This document shows, piece by piece, positions 24,670 to 34,710 of a stretch of 64,000 bases of DNA. The notes below the pieces were generated by a model that saw nothing but the letters and a program-made list of their open reading frames with translations, made no database searches and was not told the DNA's origin. The position numbers were made by a program, and so were the translations under genes. This DNA is from Lentisphaerae bacterium ADurb.Bin242 (GTDB lineage: Bacteria; Verrucomicrobiota; Lentisphaeria; Victivallales; UBA1829), in contig MWCA01000002.1 in NCBI GenBank assembly GCA_002069785.1, forward strand, positions 1-64,000, in the 5' to 3' direction. The first letter of the stretch is position 1; each line of letters starts with the position of its first letter.

Positions 24670-27600
24670 TCATTCAACCAGGATCACCAATGGCCATGTA
24701 TGCGGCTTGTCATAACAACCGGAGCCGGGTTGAGTCGACAGAGAAAGGGCCTGTTTCCAGACTTCCGACCAGTCGCGGTCCACCACATACAGGGCAAATC
24801 CCATATTGTACCCTTTGGTCAGTCTTGCCGGCAATATATAATCTGCCGGGAATTCCGCTTCATAAATATAGCCATCCTCCGTTCTCGTGAATTTGGCCGG
24901 AATTTCGGAAGCGACCGAATTGTTTTTCGGCGCCGCAATGCCGAGCGTCAATTGAATATCAGGCGACAGCGCACGCCAGACTTCCAGTTTTTTTCCGTCC
25001 GCAGTCGGCATGAGAGTATAATCGTAGTCATCCTCATCATACGATTTTCGCCCGAAAAAGCGGGCGCTGCACCGGGTGTCCAGATAGACTTGACAGGCAT
25101 CGAACATCCAGCGGTTGACCGGAAGAGTTCCCGCAATGAAAACATCGTCTTTTACAGTAACCCGAAGATAGAGTTTCCGCGCATCCCATGCCAGCTGGAA
25201 TTTCGCCGCAAAATCACCCTGCCCGGAATTTTCCGGGCTCTTTTTGTTCAGCACCCGGTTGGTAATCTCAATCGGGGGAATTCGAGTCCAATCCCCCGTG
25301 AATTTTCCGGCCGCAAAGGCAGATGTTTCAAAGACACTCCGGAAAGACTGTCCGTCCGCATTGACTTGCAGCGGCAGGGAAAGTTTTGAAATCTTTCCAG
25401 TGGAAATCCTGAGTTCTTCCGGCAAGGAAATCCTGAGTTCCTGCGAGGACAACGCTTTCAGTTCAATCTTATGGGTCTTCCCGAGAATCGAGAATGTTCC
25501 GCCGATCGGGCGCGCCAGGTCATTCACCAGAGTGAATTTCAACCTATCCGCGGACTCGAAAGAATCGACGATCCGGAACGGAAAGAGAGCCGATCCCCGT
25601 ATCACCGCTTTCGACAATGCCTGCGTAAAGGCCTGGGTTTCCCCTTTCCGTCCGCGAATGAACAGCGGGAACGGCGAAACAGGAAATCTGCCGTCTGCTT
25701 CCGGTTTGCGTTCAACCCCCATCATGTCGATATAAGTGGCTCCTTTATAATCCATCACCGCGAACGGACTGTCTTTTTTTCCGTGATCGGTTTCCTGATT
25801 CTCGTTCCAGACCGCCGCCAGCGGACAGCCGTTCCCATCTATCCACACGAGGCATTTGGTTTCCGGCGCAAAAGTGAAATCTCCCACATATTTCCGCGGA
25901 TTGCCGAGGAGTGTTCCGAGAGTGTTCGGCACTTTCTGTATGCCGCGGGGCGTGAGGGCCGTGTCCATGACAAAGGAATTAATGTAATTGGCGGAGCTGG
26001 TGCCGCACCAGAGCCGGTCGAAAATCGTGAAATAGACAAGATAACAGCGCATGTAATAGGCCGTACTGAGCATTTCATACCAGCCCAGGTCGTAGGAGAG
26101 CGGCCCGGCGCCGTATCCATCCGTATTCCAGCAGACCATTTCACGGCCCCATTCCGGAATGGAATGCGGATAAAAGTGCATCCCCTCCGGAAAAGCGATC
26201 ATCGTGTTGCCGTAGCCGTGTTTTTCAGCAACGGCAATAAAGGCTTTGAGGTTGGGATAAAGCTGTGCAATATCTTTGGTATAGGTATGGCAGGCAAGCA
26301 ATTCCGGCTTGAATCCGCGTCCCCGGTACCGCGGCAGGATGCTGTCCAGTTGAGCCACGCCGCGGGTAATATCCATATTGCAGTCGCCCGCTTCATAGAC
26401 GATCGCCTTCGGATAAACCTTGCGGACCGCTTCGGCAAAGGCTTCCACAAGATCGATGTAGTGCGGGTCCTCCTTGATCTCGAGCGGCCATTCAGACCCG
26501 ATCCGGTAAGCCATCATGCCGGGCATCTTTTTGAGCTGGGAAATACAGGCGTCGATGAATTTCGCCCGGTATTCGGGCGTCCATCCGCCAACCAGCCGAT
26601 AATCGGGGAAAACGGCGCAGTCATCATTCCAATGATAGCGGGTCGGGTCCATCACATAAAAGAAAGTGCGGCCCGGCGGAACATCGAGGTCCGGAAATCT
26701 TTTTTTATATGCGGCGGAAGACAGCCGGCCGGTACATCCGCCGTCGAATGGAATGACCTTGTATTTTTTATAGAGTTCCAATGCGTCATTGCTCATGGCG
26801 GAAGCATGTCCGAAACATCCCACGCCGACCTTCCGATACCGGGCAAGCAGACGTTCGCTCGCTTTTTGAATCGAAGCATGGCCCCCCAGATAGGTCATGG
26901 AGAAAATGCGGGCGGTCCGATGTTCATTTTTCAGAAACGGCATGACGGCAAACCGGAAAAACTCGTTTGCGGACTGCTTCGCGCCTTCCACGGTGAACTT
27001 CACATGGACAACATAAATCCCCTGAGGCAGATTTTCGACGGGCAGGGCAAAACGAGGATATTCCTTATCTTTGAACGAGAAGGTGAAATCCTTTGTCATT
27101 ACGATCTCCTTGAAAAAGTTGGAAACCGCGACTTCAGCCTTGCCCCGGACAACTTTTTCGGACAAAGTGGAAAGTTCCAGTTCACATTTCATCGGCTTGC
27201 CTGCTTCAAAAAAATTCAACCCGTCTGGAGAAACCAGACCGGCGGAAACGAGAGGGGCTTCAAATGCCGTCGCTTTTGTCCCGGCTTCAAGCTGAAAACC
27301 GTCCAGGTATGCCACATTGCCTGCCTCGGATTTTCCGTTGAAAATGATCGAGATCACGCCGCGTTTGTTGAACTGAAACGGAAATTCATACCGTTTCCAT
27401 TCGCCGGGCTTTCCGGTGAACTGGATTGTGCCCCTTTTATGAGACTGATGCCAGGTGACCTCGTCCGAAACCTGAAGGTAGGCGCTTCCTTTGCCTTTCG
27501 CATAGAAACTGAGCACATAATCGCCCGGTTCGGCGGGTACCGCATTCAGATAGAATCCCCCCAGGGCAGGCATGCAATATTTCCCGAAAAGCGCTCCCTT

Positions 27601-28548
27601 TTCCGCGACGGGAATGCATTCTTCGCAGTGACCTTTTACAAGATTTTCGCCGCAGACCCAGAAGTAATTGGAGCCTTGTGCAAAGTATGGATTCAAGAGA
27701 AGATTCCGGGAGCCGCGTTCCGGAATAATCAGGTTGTCTCCAGCTTTGAAATCGACTCCGCCGGGAGGCAGTTCCCTGGCTGCGCCATAAGAACCGGGAT
27801 CGATCGCATAATGCCATTCAAGCGTCATGGGAGAATAACGGAACTGCTGATTTTGAAAGGGATGTATGTAGGATTTGCTCTTCAGGATGAGCTTGACGGA
27901 ATCCATCGGATCATCGGTGACGAGCTCGTCGTCGCAGAAATTATACCAGTCTTTTATATTTTTGGGGGCATACGTGCGTTTGTCGGATCGGACTCCGGGG
28001 CAATGAAAGAAAATTCCGCTGTCCTTGAATTTTTTACCGTCCGGCGTTTCAAAACGGAATTGAAAATCCAATTTGCCATCCGGAGCAAGGGAAACGGTAT
28101 GCGTCCATTCGCGCAAGACCGGCGTCTTATCCGACTTCAGATGGAAAGGCACAACCCCTTTGAATGTCAGTGTCCCGCGATCCGCATCGGCGATCACACT
28201 TGTGATGCAGAGGGTTCCGCCCGTATATTCCTTGACCACTTTGCAGGAGCTGTTCGGCTGCCATCCGTCAAAAGGAGTGTTCACAAAAAAATAACTTGTC
28301 ATGATGCTTTTTGAACCGGACATGTAGGTATAGGCGGCATTCTCCTTGAAGATGAATCTCTTTGAACCGAAAACGAAAGTCCGGTTTTTCGCGTCGAAGA
28401 ACGGTTTGTCTCTGACGGACGGAACAGGGGAAGCCGCCTTGGCCTTGAAAGGGGCTTCAGGCGCAGAAAGTCCGGACGGAACCGTGGCGGCAAGTTGAGG
28501 ACCGACAGACAAGACGGCAAGCAAAAAGATGGCGGACACGATTTTCAT
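24670..28548 (-). CDS. Giant secreted glycoside hydrolase-like protein with C-terminal CBM9-like module
   Basis: A 1292-residue exported protein. MKIVSAIFLLAVLSVGPQLA is the signal peptide; the ATG at 28548 is chosen since the longer frame extension would bury it. Residues about 285-440 resemble a CBM4/9 jelly roll (NLLLNPYFAQGSNYFWVCGE at the start, VAYLDGFQLEAG at the end). Residues about 540-950 look like a TIM-barrel hydrolase (GSEWPLEIKEDPHY and IVYEAGDCNMDITRG hold candidate acidic residues). The last 190 residues match a CBM9-like sandwich (FQLAWDARKLYLRVTVKDDV). It is the third gene after a LacI regulator (30429) and a pilin (29368). Substrate unknown. Confidence 0.85.
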   Translation of the reverse strand: MKIVSAIFLLAVLSVGPQLAATVPSGLSAPEAPFKAKAASPVPSVRDKPFFDAKNRTFVFGSKRFIFKENAAYTYMSGSKSIMTSYFFVNTPFDGWQPNSSCKVVKEYTGGTLCITSVIADADRGTLTFKGVVPFHLKSDKTPVLREWTHTVSLAPDGKLDFQFRFETPDGKKFKDSGIFFHCPGVRSDKRTYAPKNIKDWYNFCDDELVTDDPMDSVKLILKSKSYIHPFQNQQFRYSPMTLEWHYAIDPGSYGAARELPPGGVDFKAGDNLIIPERGSRNLLLNPYFAQGSNYFWVCGENLVKGHCEECIPVAEKGALFGKYCMPALGGFYLNAVPAEPGDYVLSFYAKGKGSAYLQVSDEVTWHQSHKRGTIQFTGKPGEWKRYEFPFQFNKRGVISIIFNGKSEAGNVAYLDGFQLEAGTKATAFEAPLVSAGLVSPDGLNFFEAGKPMKCELELSTLSEKVVRGKAEVAVSNFFKEIVMTKDFTFSFKDKEYPRFALPVENLPQGIYVVHVKFTVEGAKQSANEFFRFAVMPFLKNEHRTARIFSMTYLGGHASIQKASERLLARYRKVGVGCFGHASAMSNDALELYKKYKVIPFDGGCTGRLSSAAYKKRFPDLDVPPGRTFFYVMDPTRYHWNDDCAVFPDYRLVGGWTPEYRAKFIDACISQLKKMPGMMAYRIGSEWPLEIKEDPHYIDLVEAFAEAVRKVYPKAIVYEAGDCNMDITRGVAQLDSILPRYRGRGFKPELLACHTYTKDIAQLYPNLKAFIAVAEKHGYGNTMIAFPEGMHFYPHSIPEWGREMVCWNTDGYGAGPLSYDLGWYEMLSTAYYMRCYLVYFTIFDRLWCGTSSANYINSFVMDTALTPRGIQKVPNTLGTLLGNPRKYVGDFTFAPETKCLVWIDGNGCPLAAVWNENQETDHGKKDSPFAVMDYKGATYIDMMGVERKPEADGRFPVSPFPLFIRGRKGETQAFTQALSKAVIRGSALFPFRIVDSFESADRLKFTLVNDLARPIGGTFSILGKTHKIELKALSSQELRISLPEELRISTGKISKLSLPLQVNADGQSFRSVFETSAFAAGKFTGDWTRIPPIEITNRVLNKKSPENSGQGDFAAKFQLAWDARKLYLRVTVKDDVFIAGTLPVNRWMFDACQVYLDTRCSARFFGRKSYDEDDYDYTLMPTADGKKLEVWRALSPDIQLTLGIAAPKNNSVASEIPAKFTRTEDGYIYEAEFPADYILPARLTKGYNMGFALYVVDRDWSEVWKQALSLSTQPGSGCYDKPHTWPLVILVE

Positions 28549-28594
28549 GTTTGAACTCCATGGATGTTTTTGAATGAATGTTTGCATCGGCTGT

Positions 28595-29368
28595 TTATGG
28601 ATTCGGAATCCAATAGTCGTCTTTGAACCGCTGCCCGAGGCGATATTCCTGAATATTTCCGCCAAGACAGAGGAAATTACTGTTGAGACCGTGCCTGAAA
28701 GAAGGCCCCCATTCCTTCAAATACAAATTGTCGGATGCGGCATATTCCGGGGCATTGTAGTCATATCCGACTGCAACCAATCCTCCGGAAGCAGAGGTGG
28801 AGGAACAATGGTTCTTTTCGATCAGAATAATGGAGGCCGGATAAATAGTATCAATTCTTTTTTGTGTTGCGAAAGGACTTTCCCAAGGATAATCCTGCCA
28901 GCCGCCACTTTTCATTACTCCTGCCGTTGGTGTGGTAAACCGGTGCGGCCGGGTGGGACCATATGTTACATAAAACCGGATGGCAGGATAATTCGTTTGG
29001 ATAAAATTGTCATCATAAGACGGACATTCGAAATACTTGCTGTTTGTCCGCAAAAGTTTCAGGCGACCGCTCCCAATACCGAGATAAGATATCAGGGGCC
29101 CCCACCAGGATGTGTTTGCATTGCATTGATACCCGTCGTATTTCTGAACCGGCAGGATATTGTGACGGTTTGTAAGATAGTTGCTGAAATCATTCGCATA
29201 CAGGATCGCGACAAGATATATCTGCCTCATTTTGCCTGTACACGAAATTGATTTTGCTCTTTCCCGTGCACGGTTCAGCGCAGGAAGAAGCAGACCTGCC
29301 AGAATTGCGATGATCGAAATAACGACCAGAAGCTCGATCAATGTGAATCCAACATTTTTCTTTTTCAT
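28595..29368 (-). CDS. Prepilin-like protein with H-X9-GG variant motif
   Basis: A 257-residue pseudopilin-like protein. The short leader MKKKNVG precedes [18 protein letters not shown], the prepilin peptidase site and membrane helix, then [17 protein letters not shown]. Near the C-terminus [12 protein letters not shown] has the H-X9 spacing but GG in place of DG. The ATG at 29368 is chosen since the leader begins there, five bases after the stop of the LacI gene. The hydrolase gene follows 46 bases later, so regulator, pilin and enzyme form one transcript. Confidence 0.9.
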   Translation of the reverse strand: MKKKNVGFTLIELLVVISIIAILAGLLLPALNRARERAKSISCTGKMRQIYLVAILYANDFSNYLTNRHNILPVQKYDGYQCNANTSWWGPLISYLGIGSGRLKLLRTNSKYFECPSYDDNFIQTNYPAIRFYVTYGPTRPHRFTTPTAGVMKSGGWQDYPWESPFATQKRIDTIYPASIILIEKNHCSSTSASGGLVAVGYDYNAPEYAASDNLYLKEWGPSFRHGLNSNFLCLGGNIQEYRLGQRFKDDYWIPNP

Positions 29369-29373
29369 GATTT

Positions 29374-30429
29374 TTACCCCTTTTCTTTGTCTGACTGTAT
29401 CATCGGACCGGTAGACTCGCCCGGAACGAGCTCTACCGGGAAAAACTTTCCTTTTCCTTTTTTTCCGGCAGACAGATGGATGATTGTTTCTGCCGCATAA
29501 CTTCCCATTTCTCCGAAAGGTTGTGCCATTGTAGTCAAAGACGGAGCTGTGATATTGCATTCGGAGAGTCCCGCAAATCCGGTCACGGAAAGTGTGTCCG
29601 GAACCCTGATGCGGCGTTTGTAAGCCCAGTGGAGAACTTTCATCGCGGCAATGTCGGAACAGCAGACCAGTGCAGTCGGATTGAAAAGGTCATACAAGCG
29701 GTCAAGAGTAACGAGTTCTTCCGGCGTAATGCGGGACATGGGACTGATGCATGCAACCTTGTTTTTGTCGAAAGGCAGCCCGGCTTCTTTCATACCCGCT
29801 TTAAAACCTTCGAAACGGGTATTGGCGTCTTCCAGCATCCTTTCCGGGTTTCGGGGATGGAAATTCAATATATACCCGATTTTTCTGTGCCCAAGTCCCG
29901 TTATGTATTTCACAATCTTCCGCATTCCGTTGCAATCGTCGCTGTGAATGTTCGGCACGTTCGGGAGGCGGCAAAACGAATCGATGCAGACCAGCGGGAT
30001 TCCAGCTTTGTCCAGTCCCGGTTTCAGCAGCATCAGATGCTCGCGTTTGATCGAGATGCAGGCCATGCCGGCAACCCGCTGCTCGATACATTGGCGCAGG
30101 CTCCTTTCAAATTCTTCCGGTTCCTCATAGACAATCCCGAAAAGTTTCATCAGGTAGCCTTTTTCCTGAAGTCTTGAATTGAATCCGGACAATATATTCG
30201 GAACATGTTTGCTCGAAAGCAGACAAACCATGCCTATGATGTTGGTTTTCCCTGTTTTCACGGCAAGGGCGAGGGCATTTTTCGTGTAGCCGAGCTTCTT
30301 GGCGGCCGCAAGGATATGATTACGGGTTTTTTCGCTGATCCGAACGATTCCGCTATGCCCGTTGAGAACCAGCGACACCGTGGGTTGACTTACTCCGGCC
30401 GCAACAGCAATGTCCTGCATTGTAATCAT
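29374..30429 (-). CDS. LacI family regulator of the pilin/hydrolase set
   Basis: A 351-residue LacI-type regulator with the N-terminal helix-turn-helix [20 protein letters not shown], and a sensor domain containing [20 protein letters not shown] and [20 protein letters not shown]. It heads the minus-strand unit with pilin 28595-29368 and hydrolase 24670-28548. A candidate operator with central CG (30470-30481) overlaps its promoter. Probably represses its own unit until the glycan-derived sugar appears. Confidence 0.92.
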   Translation of the reverse strand: MITMQDIAVAAGVSQPTVSLVLNGHSGIVRISEKTRNHILAAAKKLGYTKNALALAVKTGKTNIIGMVCLLSSKHVPNILSGFNSRLQEKGYLMKLFGIVYEEPEEFERSLRQCIEQRVAGMACISIKREHLMLLKPGLDKAGIPLVCIDSFCRLPNVPNIHSDDCNGMRKIVKYITGLGHRKIGYILNFHPRNPERMLEDANTRFEGFKAGMKEAGLPFDKNKVACISPMSRITPEELVTLDRLYDLFNPTALVCCSDIAAMKVLHWAYKRRIRVPDTLSVTGFAGLSECNITAPSLTTMAQPFGEMGSYAAETIIHLSAGKKGKGKFFPVELVPGESTGPMIQSDKEKG

Positions 30430-30465
30430 CGAAAAATGTCCCTCAAATTCTGTGTTACTTCGAAT

Positions 30466-30494
30466 AATTTAATTCGTATTAGCAAATTTGTCAA
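30466..30494 (-). promoter_or_regulatory. Promoter of the LacI-pilin-hydrolase unit
   Basis: On the minus strand TTGACA (30489-30494) and TAAATT (30466-30471) are 17 bases apart, inside an A/T-rich divergent region (30430-30669) also feeding the plus-strand LacI gene. Confidence 0.6.
30470..30481. promoter_or_regulatory. Candidate LacI operator
   Basis: TAATTCGTATTA is a near palindrome with central CG, placed in the -10/spacer region of the promoter at 30466-30494, where binding would block transcription. Confidence 0.5.
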
Positions 30495-30669
30495 GGGCAA
30501 TTTTTAGAAAAAACATTTTTTTCTTGTGGAAACAAAAAAGACAAATCATTTCTTAAAAAAACGAAAAAAATTGGATTTTAAATTTGATTTTTAAAAAAAT
30601 AATGATATTTTAATTTTATATAAATAGAATGATGTAATGTTTTATCATATCAAAAGGAACTCTTGAAAT

Positions 30670-31728
30670 ATGAAAAAAGGGAATGCCACGATAAAAGATG
30701 TGGCTGCCAAAGCCGGAGTTTCCGTGAGTGCGGTAAGCGTAGCCCTTTCCAATAAACTTTCCAGTGCGCGCATCTCCAAGGAAACGCGGGCCCGCATTCT
30801 CGATGCGGCAAAAGCGTGCGGCTATTTTCCGAGCCTGACCGCGAAAGGATTTCATTCCCGGAAATCTTATTTGCTGGGCGTATTTTTTGCCAGTCAGGGA
30901 TGGCATGTGATGGTAAAACTCCTGGAAAGCATTCGCAAGGTCTGTTATGAAAATGAATATGAGCTTCTGCTCTATCCTTCCGACGATGCCGAAATGGAAC
31001 GCCGGAATTTGCTGAGCGCGTCGCATCGGAATCTCGACGGAATTCTGACTCTGCCGGTTGCCCCTTCCGCCGCAGGAAACCTTACATTTTATGAAAAATT
31101 CGTTTCGGATGGAATTCCTGTCATTCAATTTCAATATTCTCTTTCCGACAAACTCCCGTTCGTCGGACGCGATTATTTCCGGCTCGGCTATGATGCCGTT
31201 TCCGAATGTGTTCGTGCCGGACACCGCAAAATTGCATTTGCCGTGTTCGAAAATTATACGAATAAAAAACTGGGCGGAGCCAACTATCTGGTTGCAGAGG
31301 GATATCGCTGCGCCATGAAAGAAAATAACCTGACCGCTGACATCTTTCCTGCGCCCTACCGGGGGCGTCCATTGAAATACATTCATTATGGGGCGGTTGT
31401 CGCCCGAAAAATCCTGGAACGGAAAAATCGGCCGACTGCGATCATAACCTGTGCCAATACTTTGGCTTACGGCATGATGACGTCTTTTGCAAAATGCGGA
31501 GTCCGGATTCCCGAGGATATTTCACTGCTCGGGTGTGCCGATGACATCGAAATGTCTTCTGAAATCTTTCCGGTGCTTTCTCACTACCCGATTCCGTCGG
31601 AACAGATTGGAACCCAGGTGACAAAACGCTGTCTCGGCCTCAGCGATGCATTCGAAGGGAATTCACTTTTACTGCACACCGGCCTCATTCGGGGAGAGAC
31701 CCTCGGCAGAATTGTGGAAAAACACTGA
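30670..31728 (+). CDS. LacI family regulator heading the GH42/dehydrogenase operon
   Basis: A 352-residue LacI-type regulator. TIKDVAAKAGVSVSAVSVAL is the helix-turn-helix; the sensor domain includes YDAVSECVRAGHRKIAFAVF and ISLLGCADDIEMSSEIFPVL. AAAAGGAAC lies about a dozen bases before the ATG. It is divergent from the other LacI gene (30429) across 240 A/T-rich bases. A pilin gene and then a run of glycan-degradation genes follow on the same strand with small gaps or overlaps, so it probably controls that whole operon. Confidence 0.92.
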   Translation: MKKGNATIKDVAAKAGVSVSAVSVALSNKLSSARISKETRARILDAAKACGYFPSLTAKGFHSRKSYLLGVFFASQGWHVMVKLLESIRKVCYENEYELLLYPSDDAEMERRNLLSASHRNLDGILTLPVAPSAAGNLTFYEKFVSDGIPVIQFQYSLSDKLPFVGRDYFRLGYDAVSECVRAGHRKIAFAVFENYTNKKLGGANYLVAEGYRCAMKENNLTADIFPAPYRGRPLKYIHYGAVVARKILERKNRPTAIITCANTLAYGMMTSFAKCGVRIPEDISLLGCADDIEMSSEIFPVLSHYPIPSEQIGTQVTKRCLGLSDAFEGNSLLLHTGLIRGETLGRIVEKH

Positions 31729-31785
31729 TCCATTTTCCAGCATCCGGTATTTCATACAAAAACCATGAAACGGGAGGAGAACGAA

Positions 31786-32685
31786 ATGAAAAAAACAAGT
31801 CGCGGCAACGGGAATCCTTTATCCGGCACTGACCGGAAACATCGTTATTATTTCAGTTCAGCGCCAAAGAAAATCCGGCAGGAATCCAAACCGGCCGGGA
31901 CTCCTCTGTTTCACCATTCAATTCCGATGCCGCATTTCAACGGCCGGACCTTGGATTTATTTACATTGATAGAACTTTTAATCGTTATTTCGATCATCGC
32001 GATTCTTGCGTCCATTCTCTTGCCGGCGCTCAACCGTTCCCGCATGACAGCGAAAAAAATCAGCTGCATCAATAATTTGAAGTCCTGCGGCATGGCGCAT
32101 ATTTTTTATGCTGACGACAACAACGGCTATCTGACAAAGTGCTATGAAACCGGTGAAAGCAACAAGACCAACCAGCTGGTTGTGGTTCTCAACTATCTGA
32201 AACCCTCGCCGAAAAACATTGGGTACGGAACCATTTCACCGCAACCGAAGGAAATTGCCTTCCCTTCTCCGCTCTGTTGTCCGGCCTATCTCTGGGGGAA
32301 TACCTTGGACAATCCAAGCATGAGGGTTTACTGCAACCCCGCATCCGGCAATTCATTCACTTACAGCTATGCGGGGAATCAACATGTGTTTTCTTATACG
32401 CGGTCTCCCGCCAATGCGCTCTATCCAAACAGCAATGAAAAGCTTGCCAGCCTCAAACGTCCTTCTTCCATCGGGATGATGGCCGACGGAAGCAGTGTCA
32501 TTTTTTCGTATGACGGACAAAATTTCTACAATGCCCACGGCAAAGGTTTCAACATGGTCTGGTTCGATGGACATGTTGCTTTTACCGGCAATCGGTTCCC
32601 TTACAAGTTGAATCTTTCGACAATGACGAGTCCGCGTCCGTTCAACACCAGCGATCCGATGTTCGGACGATACGATCAGCGATAA
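31786..32685 (+). CDS. Prepilin-like protein with H-X9-DG motif and unusually long leader
   Basis: A 299-residue protein with the pilin motif [20 protein letters not shown] starting only about 60 residues in, so the leader is far longer than in the other pilins here and rich in basic residues. GGGAGGAG lies before the ATG at 31786; an internal ATG at 31927 would give a normal leader of about 13 residues but has no clear ribosome binding site. The C-terminal [12 protein letters not shown] matches H-X9-DG exactly. It lies between the LacI gene and the GH42-like enzyme. Confidence 0.85.
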   Translation: MKKTSRGNGNPLSGTDRKHRYYFSSAPKKIRQESKPAGTPLFHHSIPMPHFNGRTLDLFTLIELLIVISIIAILASILLPALNRSRMTAKKISCINNLKSCGMAHIFYADDNNGYLTKCYETGESNKTNQLVVVLNYLKPSPKNIGYGTISPQPKEIAFPSPLCCPAYLWGNTLDNPSMRVYCNPASGNSFTYSYAGNQHVFSYTRSPANALYPNSNEKLASLKRPSSIGMMADGSSVIFSYDGQNFYNAHGKGFNMVWFDGHVAFTGNRFPYKLNLSTMTSPRPFNTSDPMFGRYDQR

Positions 32686-32700
32686 CTCAAGGAATCGTGT

Positions 32701-34710
32701 ATGAAAAGACAGTATTTTGCCTATCGCTCCTTTTTGCCGGAACTGGAAACCATGAAGGCATTCCGGAAGGAGGGGATCGACACTTTCGCGTATATGATAT
32801 CCAATACCTGTAATTCGCTCGGAACTCCGTATACGCCTTATCCCCCTGTATGGAAGTGGAACGGGGTGTATGATCTTGATTCTTTCAAACGTCAAACCGA
32901 TAACATTCTCGGGGCCGTGCCGGATGCAAAACTGATCTGTATGCTGGACCTGAACACCCCTGCGTGGTGGAGCCGGTATCTGGGCGCGTTCGGAGTCCGG
33001 CACGATTCCTATTACGGACTGGGAAAAATCTCCGGTTCCGAAACCTGGCGCAAAGATGTCATGGCCTATCTGGAGACCGTGTTGACGTATGCGGAAAAAG
33101 AGTATGCGGACCACATCGTCGCATATGTCCTCGGAGGCGGCGGCGCAACCGAATGGCATGACCGGTCACATGGCAAAGAGAGCGTTTACCGGGTCACCCG
33201 CTTCCGTGAATGGCAGAAACTTCAAGGAAAGGCGCCGACCGATATTCCCGGTCTGATGCGCCGCTGCTCCTGTTCACACGATTTCGACAATACGTACAAC
33301 GACATTGCCACGTATTACAACGGGATTGATCCGACCGGTTGTTTTTCCACGTTGTTCCCGGACGGATTCGGGCTGCTCCGCACCCCGGCGGAAAATGCCG
33401 ATGTAATCGATTACTGGCGCTTCGTCAACGAGTTCAACGCCCAAACCGTAGCCGGAATTTTTACCGCCGCCAGGAAAATGATCCGTATGGAGGTGGAACT
33501 GGGAGCCTTTTTCGGCTACTGTTTCGGCACGTGGACCCTTTTTGCCGGGCACCTGGCCTATGAAGAATTCTATCGTTCCGACGCCGTGGACTTCATCATT
33601 GCTCCCATCGGCCGCGAACACCGTGTCGGAGGCAATTCCAGTTCCGCCGCGATCCCGGAAAGCGTCCGCCTTTGCGGAAAGCGTCTGCTTCAGGAAATGG
33701 ATCAGCGGACATTCACCAGCAACCGGAAAATCAATGAGTATTGTGAACTGCCGGACCCTTCCGCCAATGAAGTCAAAGACAATTCATTCAAAGATGCGAC
33801 CGATTCCATGGAACTTTCCCGGAAATTCTCCATGGACCCGGGGGGAGGAATCTGGCAGACGGAACGCGATGTTTGCGCAGGCATCAAAAGGGACAGCGCC
33901 CTGTGTCTTATCGAGGGACAGTCCATGTGGTGGTTTGACATGTGGGGCGGATTCTATCGCGGGGAAAAAGTGATGGAAACCTTCCGGAAAACGCGTGAAA
34001 TCTGGAATCGCCATGCCGGGGAAACTCCGGCGTCCGTCGCGCAAATCCTGATTGTGGCGGACCCGGACAATATGTATTTGCTCAACGACATGAATCCCCG
34101 CTGCGGTTCTTTTCTGAATCAGCCGACCATTTCAGCCAGTCTGTCGGGCATGCCCTACAAGGTCTGTTCCTTCCGCGATCTTGAAGAACTGGATTGTTCT
34201 CCCTTCCTCTTCGTTGTTCTCTGCCATCCGTTCCAGTTGTCCGGGCAGAAGCGCAATCTGCTGGAACACAAACTGTTCCGCGATGGGAAAACGGTTCTTT
34301 TTCTTTACGGTATCTGTATCGATGAGGCCGGAAAATGGGATGAGTCGCAAAATCCGGAAATCTGCGGAGTTCCATTCGGAAGCAGCGGAATCGGCAGACA
34401 TGATTTTCGGACGTGGCGTGCGCTTTACGCATATCGTCCGGAGACTCTTTCCATCGAACGGTTCCGTGAACTCGCATGCGAAGCCGGATGCCATGCCTTC
34501 ACCCATCTTCCGCGCGCGGTTCGTGTCAACGAACGTTTTCTCTGCATTCATACGGCATGGGCGGAAACAATTCTTGTAACGCTGAAACAGTCCTATACGG
34601 CCGTCCGGGAACTTTATACCGGACTGACGTTCCGCAATACCGATCGTTTTGAACTGAAAACGGACGGACCGGAAACCTTTCTGTTCGTCCTGGAGAAAGA
34701 AGAACCATGA
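32701..34710 (+). CDS. GH42-like beta-galactosidase family protein, no signal peptide
   Basis: A 669-residue protein starting without any signal sequence, so probably cytoplasmic. The N-terminal barrel part (about 1-400) resembles GH42-type hydrolases (LICMLDLNTPAWWSRYLGAF; YVLGGGGATEWHDRSHGKES with a glutamate at the acid/base place; ALCLIEGQSMWWFDMWGGFY with a glutamate at the likely nucleophile place). The C-terminal part (about 440-560) resembles the glutamine-amidotransferase-like trimerisation domain of that family (LDCSPFLFVVLCHPFQLSG). AAGGA precedes the ATG. Its stop overlaps the next gene by four bases. It likely hydrolyses a small galactoside or related oligosaccharide inside the cell. 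Confidence 0.75.
   Translation: MKRQYFAYRSFLPELETMKAFRKEGIDTFAYMISNTCNSLGTPYTPYPPVWKWNGVYDLDSFKRQTDNILGAVPDAKLICMLDLNTPAWWSRYLGAFGVRHDSYYGLGKISGSETWRKDVMAYLETVLTYAEKEYADHIVAYVLGGGGATEWHDRSHGKESVYRVTRFREWQKLQGKAPTDIPGLMRRCSCSHDFDNTYNDIATYYNGIDPTGCFSTLFPDGFGLLRTPAENADVIDYWRFVNEFNAQTVAGIFTAARKMIRMEVELGAFFGYCFGTWTLFAGHLAYEEFYRSDAVDFIIAPIGREHRVGGNSSSAAIPESVRLCGKRLLQEMDQRTFTSNRKINEYCELPDPSANEVKDNSFKDATDSMELSRKFSMDPGGGIWQTERDVCAGIKRDSALCLIEGQSMWWFDMWGGFYRGEKVMETFRKTREIWNRHAGETPASVAQILIVADPDNMYLLNDMNPRCGSFLNQPTISASLSGMPYKVCSFRDLEELDCSPFLFVVLCHPFQLSGQKRNLLEHKLFRDGKTVLFLYGICIDEAGKWDESQNPEICGVPFGSSGIGRHDFRTWRALYAYRPETLSIERFRELACEAGCHAFTHLPRAVRVNERFLCIHTAWAETILVTLKQSYTAVRELYTGLTFRNTDRFELKTDGPETFLFVLEKEEP

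Noticed and set aside
25471-28314. 947-codon plus-strand frame
   Set aside because: Shadow of the hydrolase at 24670-28548; low-complexity translation with no signal peptide or domain.
30430-30669. A/T-rich divergent region as horizontally acquired DNA
   Set aside because: The A/T richness is confined to about 240 bases of promoter sequence between two LacI genes of normal composition, which explains it without transfer.
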